In this document: one piece after another, positions 1 through 7,439 of the stretch
Layout: each line of letters starts with the position of its first letter
How positions within the stretch are numbered: the first letter of the stretch is position 1
Assembly (NCBI GenBank): GCA_947372005.1
Contig: CANBRV010000055.1
Span: forward strand, 1-11,017
Length of the DNA stretch: 11,017 nucleotides
Direction: 5' to 3'
From: Comamonadaceae bacterium
GTDB taxonomy: Bacteria; Pseudomonadota; Gammaproteobacteria; Burkholderiales; Burkholderiaceae_C
Program-made: the position numbers and the translations under genes
Notes under the pieces: generated by a model
What the model saw: the letters and a program-made list of their open reading frames with translations, nothing else
Database searches by the model: none
Told to the model about the DNA's origin: nothing

Positions 1-907
1 GGCGGGGCGAGATAGGCGTTAATTCTTGCAAACGTTGACGCCATAAGGCGTGTAGCTCTGGTGGTGATGATAGGTATGAAGCGTTAGCTGGGATTTTTTG
101 AAGGCTGTCAATGCCGCAAGCTAAGGGCAAACTCATTAGCGAGCATTGCTCATCCCATGCGGGGATGGGCGTGCCCTCCGTCATGGCGAGCAATTCAAAC
201 TGCGGGAAATTGTGCTGAAACAACCGAAGCGATGAGGGACGCACCGCCAGTACGACATGCGCGCCTAGCTGCTGCACCATGGCGGCAAAGCGAACAAACT
301 GGAACACATCGCCATCGCCGCCTTCGGGCCACAAAATGATGCGCTTGTCCGCGATGGGCTCTTTGCCAAGCCACGTGGAGCGTGGCGTCTCGAGCATTTG
401 ACCTGAAGGCGCAGGTGCTTGCCAGCGCCACTCATATTGTTGCCAGCCTTGTGTGTAGTCGCCAATCAGGAGTCTGCACAGACTTTGATTCCACTGCGCA
501 TTGGCAAACTCAGGATCGATGGCGAGGGCTTGGCTGTGACTGTCAATCGCTTCGTTCAGGCGGCCAAGGGCTCTGAGTGCGTTGCCGCGGTTGGTGTGCG
601 CCAGCGCAAACTGCGGGTCGATGGCGATGCTTTGGTCAAAGCACGCCAGCGCTTCGGCATACCGATGTAGGTTACCTAGCGTCACGCCTTTGTTACAAAG
701 GGCTTGCGAATAGTTAGGCGCTAGTGCGAGAGCCTTGTTAAAACTAGCAAGAGCCTCTTCCTTACGTTTTAAATCATCTAATGCATTGCCACGGTTGTTC
801 CAAGCAGCAACATCCCTCGGGTTAGCAGAAAGGTATAGGTCGTACAGCGCAACGGCATGAGCTGATTGACCCGACTGAGCTAAGTGGTTGGCTTCGGTTA
901 GCGACAT
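1..907 (-). CDS. TPR-repeat protein with glycosyltransferase-like C-terminal domain (3' end outside window)
   Basis: Translating the minus strand from the ATG at 907 gives 302 residues with no stop before the window edge, so the C-terminus is missing. The first ~165 residues are about five tetratricopeptide repeats with the usual spacing: AWNNRGNALDDL from residue 35, CNKGVTLGNL from 71 and HTNRGNALRALGRLNEA from 104, ending in LAPNY, IDPQF and IDPEF. A GDYTQGWQQYEWRW segment (149-162) and EGGDGDVFQFVRFAAM (195-210) follow. The second resembles the GxGDxxQFxRY stretch seen in TPR proteins with a GT-B-like, glycosyltransferase-9-like domain. No signal peptide or membrane segment is visible, so it is probably cytoplasmic. 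An in-frame TGA just upstream of the ATG fixes this start, but there is no clear Shine-Dalgarno. Possible roles are protein or cell-surface glycosylation, or pure scaffolding. TPR architecture is certain; enzymatic activity is inference. Confidence 0.85.
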   Translation of the reverse strand, partial: MSLTEANHLAQSGQSAHAVALYDLYLSANPRDVAAWNNRGNALDDLKRKEEALASFNKALALAPNYSQALCNKGVTLGNLHRYAEALACFDQSIAIDPQFALAHTNRGNALRALGRLNEAIDSHSQALAIDPEFANAQWNQSLCRLLIGDYTQGWQQYEWRWQAPAPSGQMLETPRSTWLGKEPIADKRIILWPEGGDGDVFQFVRFAAMVQQLGAHVVLAVRPSSLRLFQHNFPQFELLAMTEGTPIPAWDEQCSLMSLPLACGIDSLQKIPANASYLSSPPELHALWRQRLQELTPISPR

Positions 908-944
908 AATGGAATAGTGAGCGGAGAGTCAAAATTTTAAACAT

Positions 945-950
945 GGAGAG
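945..950 (+). promoter_or_regulatory. Ribosome binding site deciding the phosphoesterase start
   Basis: GGAGAG lies 4 bases before the ATG at 955 (GGAG lies 6 before). The in-frame ATG at 943 has its nearest GGAGAG at 923-928, 14 bases away, which is too far. This favours 955 as the start. Both starts leave the signal peptide intact. Confidence 0.6.
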
Positions 951-954
951 CAAA

Positions 955-2463
955 ATGAATAGAACTTTGAAGCGTGCAATTATGCTGGCAGTCATAGGGA
1001 TAGTGGCAAGCGGTTCGACTGCAGCGGCAACTGCTGATGCGCGCCTAGCCGGTATCAAAAATATCGTTGTGATTTATGCTGAAAATCATAGCTTTGACAA
1101 CATGTACGGTATGTTTCCTGGTGCCAACGGTATAAGCCGAGCGACCCCAGAGCAATACACGCAGCTGGATCATGATGGCAAGCCGCTCAAAGAATTGATT
1201 GTGTTTGGCCCTGATGGCAAGCCTGATGCGAGTTACCCGCGAATGCCTAATGCGCCATTTCGCATTGATGCTCCGCCTGTTAACCGATCACCTACGCAAA
1301 TGGTGCTTGGCCCTGTTCATGCGTTCTATCACAATCAAGAGCAAATCAATGGCGGCAAAAACAATATGTTTGCCGCTGTCTCTAACGTCGGAGGTTTGAC
1401 GATGGGTTACTACGACGGTAGTCAACTCAAACTGTGGCAATGGGCGAAGGACTACACGCTAGCTGATAATTTTTTTATGGGAGCGTTTGGCGGATCATTT
1501 TTAAATCACCAATATTTGATTTGCGCTTGCACACCAAAATTTCCGAATGCCTCTCAAGGGATGCAGCCTCGCTTAGATGCCAATGGCAAATTAGAGCGTC
1601 GCCCTGAATCAGGAAGTGCCTCGCAAGCTGCGGTCAAAATTTATAGCTCTGGAGGAGGGCAAATTACGCCAGATGGCTATGCCATGGGAACGACCCAACC
1701 GCCTTATCAACCTAGTGGTATTGCTCCAGCGCCAAGCGGCTCTCCTGACTTTGCTGATCCGCAAGGTAATCAAGCGAGTGGTTTGCCGTTGCCGCCGCAA
1801 ACGGCAGTGACGATTGGTGACACGCTATCGAAAAAAGGTGTCAATTGGGCATGGTTTTCCGGTGGCTACAACCTAGCGCTGGCAGATGGTAAGCAGCCAG
1901 CTAGTGCCAAGCGCAAGGTGATTTACAGCAACGAGAATCAAGGGGTGAATTTTCAAGCGCATCATCAGCCTTTTAACTATTTTGCGCGATTTGCACCGCA
2001 AACGAAAGACAGAGAAAAACACTTAAAAGATGGCGATGATTTTTTCCAATCCATCGCTATCGGAAATTTACCAGCAGTTAGTTTTTATAAACCTAAAGGC
2101 ATGGATACGCAACATCCGTCATACACCACAATTGCGAAGGGTGATGCGCATATTGCAGAGGTGCTAACAAAGCTTAAAGCAAGCCCTCAGTGGAAGGATA
2201 TGCTCGTCGTTGTGACCTACGATGAAAATGGTGGATTTTGGGATCACGTTGCACCTCCCTCAGGCGCTGGATGGGGGGATAGATGGGGACCGGGTACGCG
2301 CATCCCGACCTTGTTGATAGGCCCTTCGGTTAAGCGGGGGTATATTGATTCGACGCCATACGACACAACCTCAATTTTGAAATTCATTACAAAGCGTTTT
2401 GACTTAGAGCCACTTGCGGGCGTGAGGGCAAAAGCGGGTGATTTGATGAATGCACTGAAGTAA
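955..2463 (+). CDS. Secreted acid phosphatase / phospholipase C-family phosphoesterase (AcpA-like)
   Basis: A 502-residue exported phosphoesterase of the family that holds bacterial phospholipases C and AcpA-type acid phosphatases (Pfam PF04185). The N-terminus is a signal peptide: basic MNRTLKR, a hydrophobic core at 8-18, and likely cleavage near TADA (26-29). The metal and catalytic motifs are present. ENHSFDN starts at residue 43 (E43, N44). GGSFLNHQY contains S181, at the position of the serine nucleophile in AcpA. TYDENGGFWDH carries D423, E424, D430 and H431. The TRIPTLLIGP and YDTTSILKFI stretches near the C-terminus are also typical. The likely job is phosphate release from phosphomonoesters or phospholipids in the periplasm or outside the cell. 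Substrate cannot be read from sequence, and acid phosphatase is more likely than true phospholipase C. It is divergent from the TPR gene (47-base gap) and precedes acs without functional linkage. Base composition is low, about 44% GC in rows sampled by eye. Confidence 0.9.
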   Translation: MNRTLKRAIMLAVIGIVASGSTAAATADARLAGIKNIVVIYAENHSFDNMYGMFPGANGISRATPEQYTQLDHDGKPLKELIVFGPDGKPDASYPRMPNAPFRIDAPPVNRSPTQMVLGPVHAFYHNQEQINGGKNNMFAAVSNVGGLTMGYYDGSQLKLWQWAKDYTLADNFFMGAFGGSFLNHQYLICACTPKFPNASQGMQPRLDANGKLERRPESGSASQAAVKIYSSGGGQITPDGYAMGTTQPPYQPSGIAPAPSGSPDFADPQGNQASGLPLPPQTAVTIGDTLSKKGVNWAWFSGGYNLALADGKQPASAKRKVIYSNENQGVNFQAHHQPFNYFARFAPQTKDREKHLKDGDDFFQSIAIGNLPAVSFYKPKGMDTQHPSYTTIAKGDAHIAEVLTKLKASPQWKDMLVVVTYDENGGFWDHVAPPSGAGWGDRWGPGTRIPTLLIGPSVKRGYIDSTPYDTTSILKFITKRFDLEPLAGVRAKAGDLMNALK

Positions 2464-2555
2464 CTGCGGAAGAAGGTCAACTTGCTTGCGTCAGCCATTC
2501 GTAAGAGCTGAGCGGCATAGTTCGACCAAATTTTTGTATCTTCTTCCTTATTTTC

Positions 2556-2560
2556 AGGAG
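2556..2560 (+). promoter_or_regulatory. Ribosome binding site of acs
   Basis: AGGAG sits 5 bases before the acs ATG at 2566 and is the best Shine-Dalgarno in the window. The rest of the 2464-2565 gap shows no convincing terminator or sigma-70 promoter pair, so whether acs has its own promoter is unresolved. Confidence 0.75.
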
Positions 2561-2565
2561 TTCTC

Positions 2566-4554
2566 ATGAGTTCAGCTGTTGAATCCTTACTAGTTGAAAA
2601 CCGCGTTTTCAATCCCCCATTTAAGTTTGCTAAGTCAGCGCGTATTGGCTCGATGACCCGCTATAAAGCCATGTGCAAATCTTTTGAAACAGACTTTGAA
2701 GGTACATGGGCGCGTTTGGCACGTGAAAATTTGGTATGGAAAAAAGGTTTCAAAAAAACGCTGGATGAATCTAATGCGCCGTTTTACAAATGGTTTGAAG
2801 ACGGCACTTTGAATGCGTCTGCCAATTGCTTGGATAAGCATATGGGCACAAAAACCGAAAATAAAACCGCTATTATTTTTGAAGCAGATGATGGCGCAGT
2901 GACCAAGATCACTTACAAAGAACTTTTGGCTCGCGTCTCTCAATTTGCCAACGCACTCAAGGCACGCGGCATTAAAAAAGGCGACCGCGTACTAGTCTAT
3001 ATGCCGATGACCGTGGAAGGCGTGATTGCCATGCAGGCCTGCGCCCGTATTGGCGCGACGCATTCGGTGGTGTTTGGCGGTTTCTCGGCTAAGAGCATTC
3101 AAGAGCGCGTGATAGACGCTGGCGCAGTCGCTATCGTGACGGCCAATTACCAAATGCGCGGCGGCAAAGAGTTGCCCCTGAAAGCTATTGTGGACGAAGC
3201 TTTAGCCATGGGAGGCTGCGCGTCCATCAAGTCCGTGTTGGTCTATGAGCGCACGCCAACCGCTTGCGCCATGAAGGCGGGACGCGACCTCACGTTTACT
3301 GAGGCGCAAAAAGGTCAAAAGAAAACCTGTGCCCCCGAAGTGGTGGGCGCAGAGCATCCGCTCTTCATCTTGTACACCAGCGGTTCGACAGGTAAACCCA
3401 AAGGCGTTCAGCACAGCACGGGTGGCTATTTGCTATGGGCAAAACTCACGATGGAGTGGACGTTTGACATCAAACCGAAAGACGTGTTTTGGTGTACCGC
3501 CGACATCGGCTGGATTACAGGCCACACCTACGTCGCTTATGGCCCTCTGGCGGCAGGCGCAACGCAAGTGATTTTTGAAGGCGTGCCAACGTACCCGAAC
3601 GCAGGCCGTTTTTGGCAAATGATTGAGCGCCATAAGGTCAGCGTGTTCTATACCGCGCCAACTGCCATTCGCTCGCTCATTAAAGCCGCGGAAGGTGATG
3701 CTGCTGTGCACCCTGATCGTTCTGACTTGTCGTCATTGCGCATTCTTGGCTCAGTAGGCGAGCCAATCAACCCCGAAGCATGGATGTGGTATCACAAGCA
3801 CGTGGGCGGCGAGCGTTGCCCGATTGTGGATACCTTCTGGCAAACCGAAACGGGTGGGCACATGATGACGCCACTACCAGGCGCCACGCCTCTCGTTCCA
3901 GGCTCTTGCACGCTACCGCTCCCCGGCATCATGGCGGCGATTGTGGACGAGGTGGGTAACGACATCCCGAATGGTTCGGGCGGTATGTTGGTGGTTAAGC
4001 GTCCTTGGCCGTCAATGATTCGTACGATTTGGAATGACCCTGAGCGCTTCAAAACCAGCTACTTCCCAGTTGAAATGGGTGGCACGACCTACCTAGCAGG
4101 TGACGGCGCAGTGCGCTCGGCGGATCGCGGCTATTTCCGCATCACAGGCCGTATTGATGACGTGTTAAACGTTTCAGGTCACCGCCTTGGCACGATGGAG
4201 ATCGAGTCCGCTCTGGTGTCGATGACCGAATTGGTGGCAGAAGCCGCCGTGGTGGGTCGTCCCGACGATTTGACAGGTGAGGCGATTAGCGCCTTTGTAG
4301 TCTTGAAGCGTTCGCGCCCAACAGGCGAAGAAGCGAAGAAGATTGCGACGATTTTGCGTAATTGGGTTGCAAAAGAGATTGGCCCTATTGCTAAGCCAAA
4401 AGACATTCGTTTTGGTGATAACTTGCCCAAAACCCGCAGCGGAAAAATCATGCGCCGCTTACTACGCTCTATTGCCAAAGGCGAGGCGATTACGCAAGAT
4501 ATTTCAACGCTTGAGAATCCAGCAATTTTGGTGCAATTGGCTGAGGCGATTTAA
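2566..4554 (+). CDS. acs: Acetyl-CoA synthetase (AMP-forming)
   Basis: 662 residues, full length for Acs. It converts acetate, ATP and CoA to acetyl-CoA, AMP and diphosphate in the cytoplasm and feeds the TCA cycle and glyoxylate shunt. The acetyl-CoA synthetase N-terminal region (about residues 35-95) is followed by the AMP-binding core. The phosphate-binding loop TSGSTGKPKG is at 271-280. WQTETGG begins at W425, which aligns with the acetate-selecting Trp414 of Salmonella Acs and argues against a longer-chain acyl substrate. The hinge motif GRIDDVLNVSGHR and the C-terminal PKTRSGK complete the fold. K627 in the last motif is the lysine that protein acetyltransferases modify to switch Acs off in other bacteria, so post-translational control is possible here. 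The start is supported by the AGGAG at 2556. The last 65 bases overlap the convergent FemAB-like gene. The first ~370 bases are much lower in GC than the rest. Confidence 0.97.
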   Translation: MSSAVESLLVENRVFNPPFKFAKSARIGSMTRYKAMCKSFETDFEGTWARLARENLVWKKGFKKTLDESNAPFYKWFEDGTLNASANCLDKHMGTKTENKTAIIFEADDGAVTKITYKELLARVSQFANALKARGIKKGDRVLVYMPMTVEGVIAMQACARIGATHSVVFGGFSAKSIQERVIDAGAVAIVTANYQMRGGKELPLKAIVDEALAMGGCASIKSVLVYERTPTACAMKAGRDLTFTEAQKGQKKTCAPEVVGAEHPLFILYTSGSTGKPKGVQHSTGGYLLWAKLTMEWTFDIKPKDVFWCTADIGWITGHTYVAYGPLAAGATQVIFEGVPTYPNAGRFWQMIERHKVSVFYTAPTAIRSLIKAAEGDAAVHPDRSDLSSLRILGSVGEPINPEAWMWYHKHVGGERCPIVDTFWQTETGGHMMTPLPGATPLVPGSCTLPLPGIMAAIVDEVGNDIPNGSGGMLVVKRPWPSMIRTIWNDPERFKTSYFPVEMGGTTYLAGDGAVRSADRGYFRITGRIDDVLNVSGHRLGTMEIESALVSMTELVAEAAVVGRPDDLTGEAISAFVVLKRSRPTGEEAKKIATILRNWVAKEIGPIAKPKDIRFGDNLPKTRSGKIMRRLLRSIAKGEAITQDISTLENPAILVQLAEAI

Positions 4555-5737
4555 GCGGCGAACGCAGAGCGAGGTCGATTTGATAGTCGGCAACGCCTGC
4601 GCGTTCGCGTTCTAAAAATCGCTCAATCGCTTTGGCAAATTGCGGATGTGCGATGTGATGCAATGACGTTGCAGTTACCGGGAGCAAGGCTCGCGCCATT
4701 TTGTGCTCGCCCTGTGCGCCGCCTTCAAAGCGGTGGTAGCCGTTGGCAATGCACCACTCAAGCGGCTGGTAATAGCAGGCTTCGAAGTGCAGGCAATCGA
4801 CGCGGGCGACAGCTCCCCAGTAGCGGCCATAGGCCACCTTACTAGCGACAGTGTTATTTATTGATTTCTCATCTTGGATCGCAATCAAGCTGGACGCGAT
4901 GCGCTCGCCTTCGATCTCGCCAATAAACAGCAGCCAGTTCTCCGGCATGTCGTCTGCCATGCTTTGAAAGAAGGCGCGGCTGAGGTAGGGCGCGTTGCCG
5001 TGCTCTAAATACGTTCGCTCGTAGCAGGTATAGAAAAAGTCCCAATCTGACTGCGTGATGTCTTTGCCTTGCGAATGCCGAAATGTGACGCCAGCACCAA
5101 GCTCTACATCTAACACTTTACGCCGTTCTTGTTTGATCTTTTTTCGTTTTTCCTGCGAGAAGGCTTTTAGAAAATCATCGAAATTGGCATAAGGTTTTTC
5201 AGCACGATTTGTCCAATGGAATTGAGTGGTGTCGCGTGGCATCATCGTGCCCGTGCATGCGGTTTGATCGGCTTTTGATGTAAACAGTAAATGCAAAGAC
5301 GAGACATTTTCCGCCTCTACCAATGCCTTGCAAGCCAATACCAGTGTGGCTTGCAGAGCATCACTGCGTGCGAGTAAGCGCGTGCCAGGCACAGGCGTAA
5401 ACGGCACGGCGATCACGGCCTTGGGGTAGTAATCCAGCCCATGCTCGGCATAAGCCTTCGCCCACGCAAAGTCAAAAACATACTCGCCGTAGGAATGTGG
5501 TTTGAGATAAAGCGGGCAGCCCGCCACCAAGGTATCGCCATCCCAAATCGTGACGATGCGCACACCCCAACCCGTCTCCAGTGTTGCCGATCCGCTGGTT
5601 TGCATCGCACTCAAATACTCCCAGCGCATAAACGGCGTGGGCTCTAGCTGCGCAAAGAGCAGGGCGTTCCAAGCCGCACGGTCGATCTCTGACCACTTGG
5701 AATAGACACGGGTGACATAATTGGCGGATGACTTCAT
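4490..5737 (-). CDS. FemAB-like / GNAT-fold acyltransferase family protein (PF04339 type)
   Basis: 415 residues. The sequence fits the FemAB_like family (Pfam PF04339, often labelled GNAT family N-acetyltransferase or peptidoglycan biosynthesis/recognition). Hallmarks include NALLFAQLEPTPFMRWEYL near residue 24, a basic SQEKRKKIKQERRKV helix (194-208), WDFFYTCYERTY (232-243), and RFEGGAQGEHKMARALLP (336-353) near the end. In FemAB/GNAT-fold enzymes the acyl donor is acyl-CoA or aminoacyl-tRNA; donor and acceptor for this family are not established, so function stays open. No signal peptide or membrane segment is seen. The start overlaps the nadE start by 10 bases and has no Shine-Dalgarno; no other plausible ATG lies before residue 37. 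Family members, as I remember them, usually end at a SPFK-like motif. Here SPLK is at 393-396 and is followed by 19 extra residues encoded antisense to the acs 3' end. Confidence 0.88.
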   Translation of the reverse strand: MKSSANYVTRVYSKWSEIDRAAWNALLFAQLEPTPFMRWEYLSAMQTSGSATLETGWGVRIVTIWDGDTLVAGCPLYLKPHSYGEYVFDFAWAKAYAEHGLDYYPKAVIAVPFTPVPGTRLLARSDALQATLVLACKALVEAENVSSLHLLFTSKADQTACTGTMMPRDTTQFHWTNRAEKPYANFDDFLKAFSQEKRKKIKQERRKVLDVELGAGVTFRHSQGKDITQSDWDFFYTCYERTYLEHGNAPYLSRAFFQSMADDMPENWLLFIGEIEGERIASSLIAIQDEKSINNTVASKVAYGRYWGAVARVDCLHFEACYYQPLEWCIANGYHRFEGGAQGEHKMARALLPVTATSLHHIAHPQFAKAIERFLERERAGVADYQIDLALRSPLKSPQPIAPKLLDSQALKYLA

Positions 5738-7431
5738 CTGATTTAAAAATTGCTGTTGCCCAATTAAACCTGACTGTGGGTGATATGGCGGGGAACGCCG
5801 AAAAAATCATTGCGGCCGCTAAAGATGCCTATGCACGGGGCGCGCGGCTGGTGCTCACGCCTGAGCTGTCGATTTGCGGTTATCCGCCCGAAGATTTGCT
5901 CTTGCGCGGCGCCTTCATCAAAGCCTGCGATGAGGCTGTAAGCCATGTTGCGTTTGGCCTTGCGCAGTGCCACGGTTTGCATGTAGTGGTAGGTCATCCG
6001 CAAGGCACGGATGTTCGCACCAAGAGCACGGCCATTCAAAAACGTACCAATCAGGCGACCGTTCTGTCGGGAGGCAACGTGGTTGCGACTTACGCCAAGC
6101 GCGAGTTGCCCAACTACCAAGTGTTTGATGAGCGACGTTATTTCACGGCGGGTCCAACATCCACTGAAGGGGCTTGCGTGATTGACATCGAGGGAACGCG
6201 TGTGGGCCTCTTAATCTGCGAAGACGCTTGGTTTGACGCACCTTGCCAAGCAAGCAAGGCAGCGGGTGCCCAGGTGCTGGCAGTCATCAATGCTTCACCA
6301 TTCCACGTCGGCAAGCAAGCTGAGCGGATCGAACGGATGCGTGATGGCGCACTGCTCACGGGCTTGCCGCTCATCTATGCGCACTGCGTGGGTGGGCAGG
6401 ATGAAATCGTGTTCGACGGCGGCTCGTTTGCGCTGCATGCCGATGGATCGCTGGCAGGTCGTGCAAAGAATTTTGCTGAAGACTTATGGGTGATTGACTT
6501 GCAGGCCACACCCGATAAGGCCTTGCAGCTATCATGCCCCACAAGCCTTACCCCGCTTGGCCTGCAGGCCGATGATTTGTCGGACTTGTGGCAGGCCTTG
6601 GTGATTGGCGTGCGCGATTACGTCAATAAAAATGGTTTCCCCAGCATCATCTTGGGTTTATCTGGCGGTATCGACTCCGCGCTGGTGCTTGCAATCGCAG
6701 TGGATGCGCTGGGCGCAGATCGTGTGCGTTGCGTGATGATGCCCTCGCCCTACACAGCAGAAATCTCATGGGTTGATGCACGGGATATGGCCAAGCGCAT
6801 GGGTGTGCGCTACGACGAGATGTCGATCGTCCCCGAGTTCGATGCCTTTAAAGCCACGCTGGCAATGGAGTTTGCTAATCTTGCCGAGGACGCGACCGAG
6901 GAAAACATCCAAGCACGGATTCGCGGCACGCTGCTGATGGCGCTGTCCAATAAGTTTGGCTCTATCGTGCTGACCACGGGCAACAAGAGCGAGATGGCAA
7001 CGGGTTATTGCACGCTGTACGGCGATATGGCAGGCGGCTTTGCGGTGATTAAAGACGTGGCGAAGACGACGGTCTTCAAGCTTGCCAATTGGCGTAACCA
7101 GCATGATCCGTTTGGCACAGGAGCGCAGCCTATCCCCGAGCGCATCATCACCAGACCACCGAGTGCGGAGCTACGTGCCGACCAAACCGACCAAGACAGC
7201 TTGCCGCCTTATGAGGTGCTGGATGCGATTTTGGAGCGCTACATGGAAAACGACCAAAGCATCGACGAGATATTGGCGGCAGGCTTTGCGGCGGCGGATG
7301 TGGAGCGCGTCACCAAGCTCATCAAAATTAACGAATACAAACGCCGCCAAGCGCCCATTGGCATTAGGGTGACGCACCGCAGCTTCGGTAAAGACTGGCG
7401 CTATCCCATCACTTCAAAATTTAGAGCTTAA
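5728..7431 (+). CDS. nadE: Glutamine-dependent NAD+ synthetase
   Basis: 567 residues, the two-domain, glutamine-using form. It amidates nicotinic acid adenine dinucleotide to NAD+ with ATP, taking ammonia from glutamine. The N-terminal nitrilase-fold glutaminase domain (about residues 6-270) has the Glu-Lys-Cys triad: E46 in TPELSICGYPPEDL, K124 in YAKRELPNY and C164 in LLICEDAW. The C-terminal ATP-pyrophosphatase domain has SGGIDS at 312-317 and TTGNKSE at 416-422, and ends with the conserved RRQAPIGIRVTHRSFGKDWR. The ATG at 5728 places the usual KIAVAQLN start at residues 7-14, so it is likely correct even though GGCGG directly abuts it and no well-spaced Shine-Dalgarno is seen. A -10-like CATAAT (5716-5721) would put transcription start at or near the ATG, hinting at a leaderless message. 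It leads the nadE-lgt-alaS run. I recall a FemAB-like neighbour of nadE in other Burkholderiales; this was not checked. Confidence 0.97.
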   Translation: MTSSDLKIAVAQLNLTVGDMAGNAEKIIAAAKDAYARGARLVLTPELSICGYPPEDLLLRGAFIKACDEAVSHVAFGLAQCHGLHVVVGHPQGTDVRTKSTAIQKRTNQATVLSGGNVVATYAKRELPNYQVFDERRYFTAGPTSTEGACVIDIEGTRVGLLICEDAWFDAPCQASKAAGAQVLAVINASPFHVGKQAERIERMRDGALLTGLPLIYAHCVGGQDEIVFDGGSFALHADGSLAGRAKNFAEDLWVIDLQATPDKALQLSCPTSLTPLGLQADDLSDLWQALVIGVRDYVNKNGFPSIILGLSGGIDSALVLAIAVDALGADRVRCVMMPSPYTAEISWVDARDMAKRMGVRYDEMSIVPEFDAFKATLAMEFANLAEDATEENIQARIRGTLLMALSNKFGSIVLTTGNKSEMATGYCTLYGDMAGGFAVIKDVAKTTVFKLANWRNQHDPFGTGAQPIPERIITRPPSAELRADQTDQDSLPPYEVLDAILERYMENDQSIDEILAAGFAAADVERVTKLIKINEYKRRQAPIGIRVTHRSFGKDWRYPITSKFRA

Positions 7432-7439
7432 AAAACAAT

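Noticed and set aside
157..670. Plus-strand and alternate-frame open frames of 60-83 codons over the left edge
   Set aside because: They lie opposite the TPR gene, whose frame shows clear repeats; their translations are low-complexity shadows without family features.
905..910. CATAAT as a -10 element for the phosphoesterase
   Set aside because: No -35 box at suitable spacing was found, and the hexamer includes the antisense of the TPR gene's start codon. Too weak to list.
943..957. Phosphoesterase start at the ATG at 943
   Set aside because: It would add four residues, and its nearest GGAGAG is 14 bases upstream; the ATG at 955 has a properly placed site.
2468..2547. Inverted repeat GGAAGAAG / CTTCTTCC between the phosphoesterase and acs
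   Set aside because: It has only 8 base pairs across a 64-base loop and no T-run after it; such pairs are common by chance. It is not called as a terminator or switch.
955..4554. Phosphoesterase and acs as a functional operon
   Set aside because: They share a strand, but the 102-base gap, a strong acs ribosome site and unrelated functions give no reason to link them.
4558..4608. Inverted repeat GCGAACGC / GCGTTCGC just past the acs stop as a terminator
   Set aside because: The 35-base loop, the lack of a T-run and its place inside FemAB-like coding sequence make a chance match in GC-rich codons more likely.
2566..5737. GNAT-like gene next to acs as a dedicated Acs-acetylating enzyme
   Set aside because: Acs is controlled by Pat-type GNAT acetyltransferases in other bacteria, but this neighbour is of the FemAB_like (PF04339) type, is convergent rather than co-transcribed, and lacks Pat domain architecture. 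The adjacency does not support the link.
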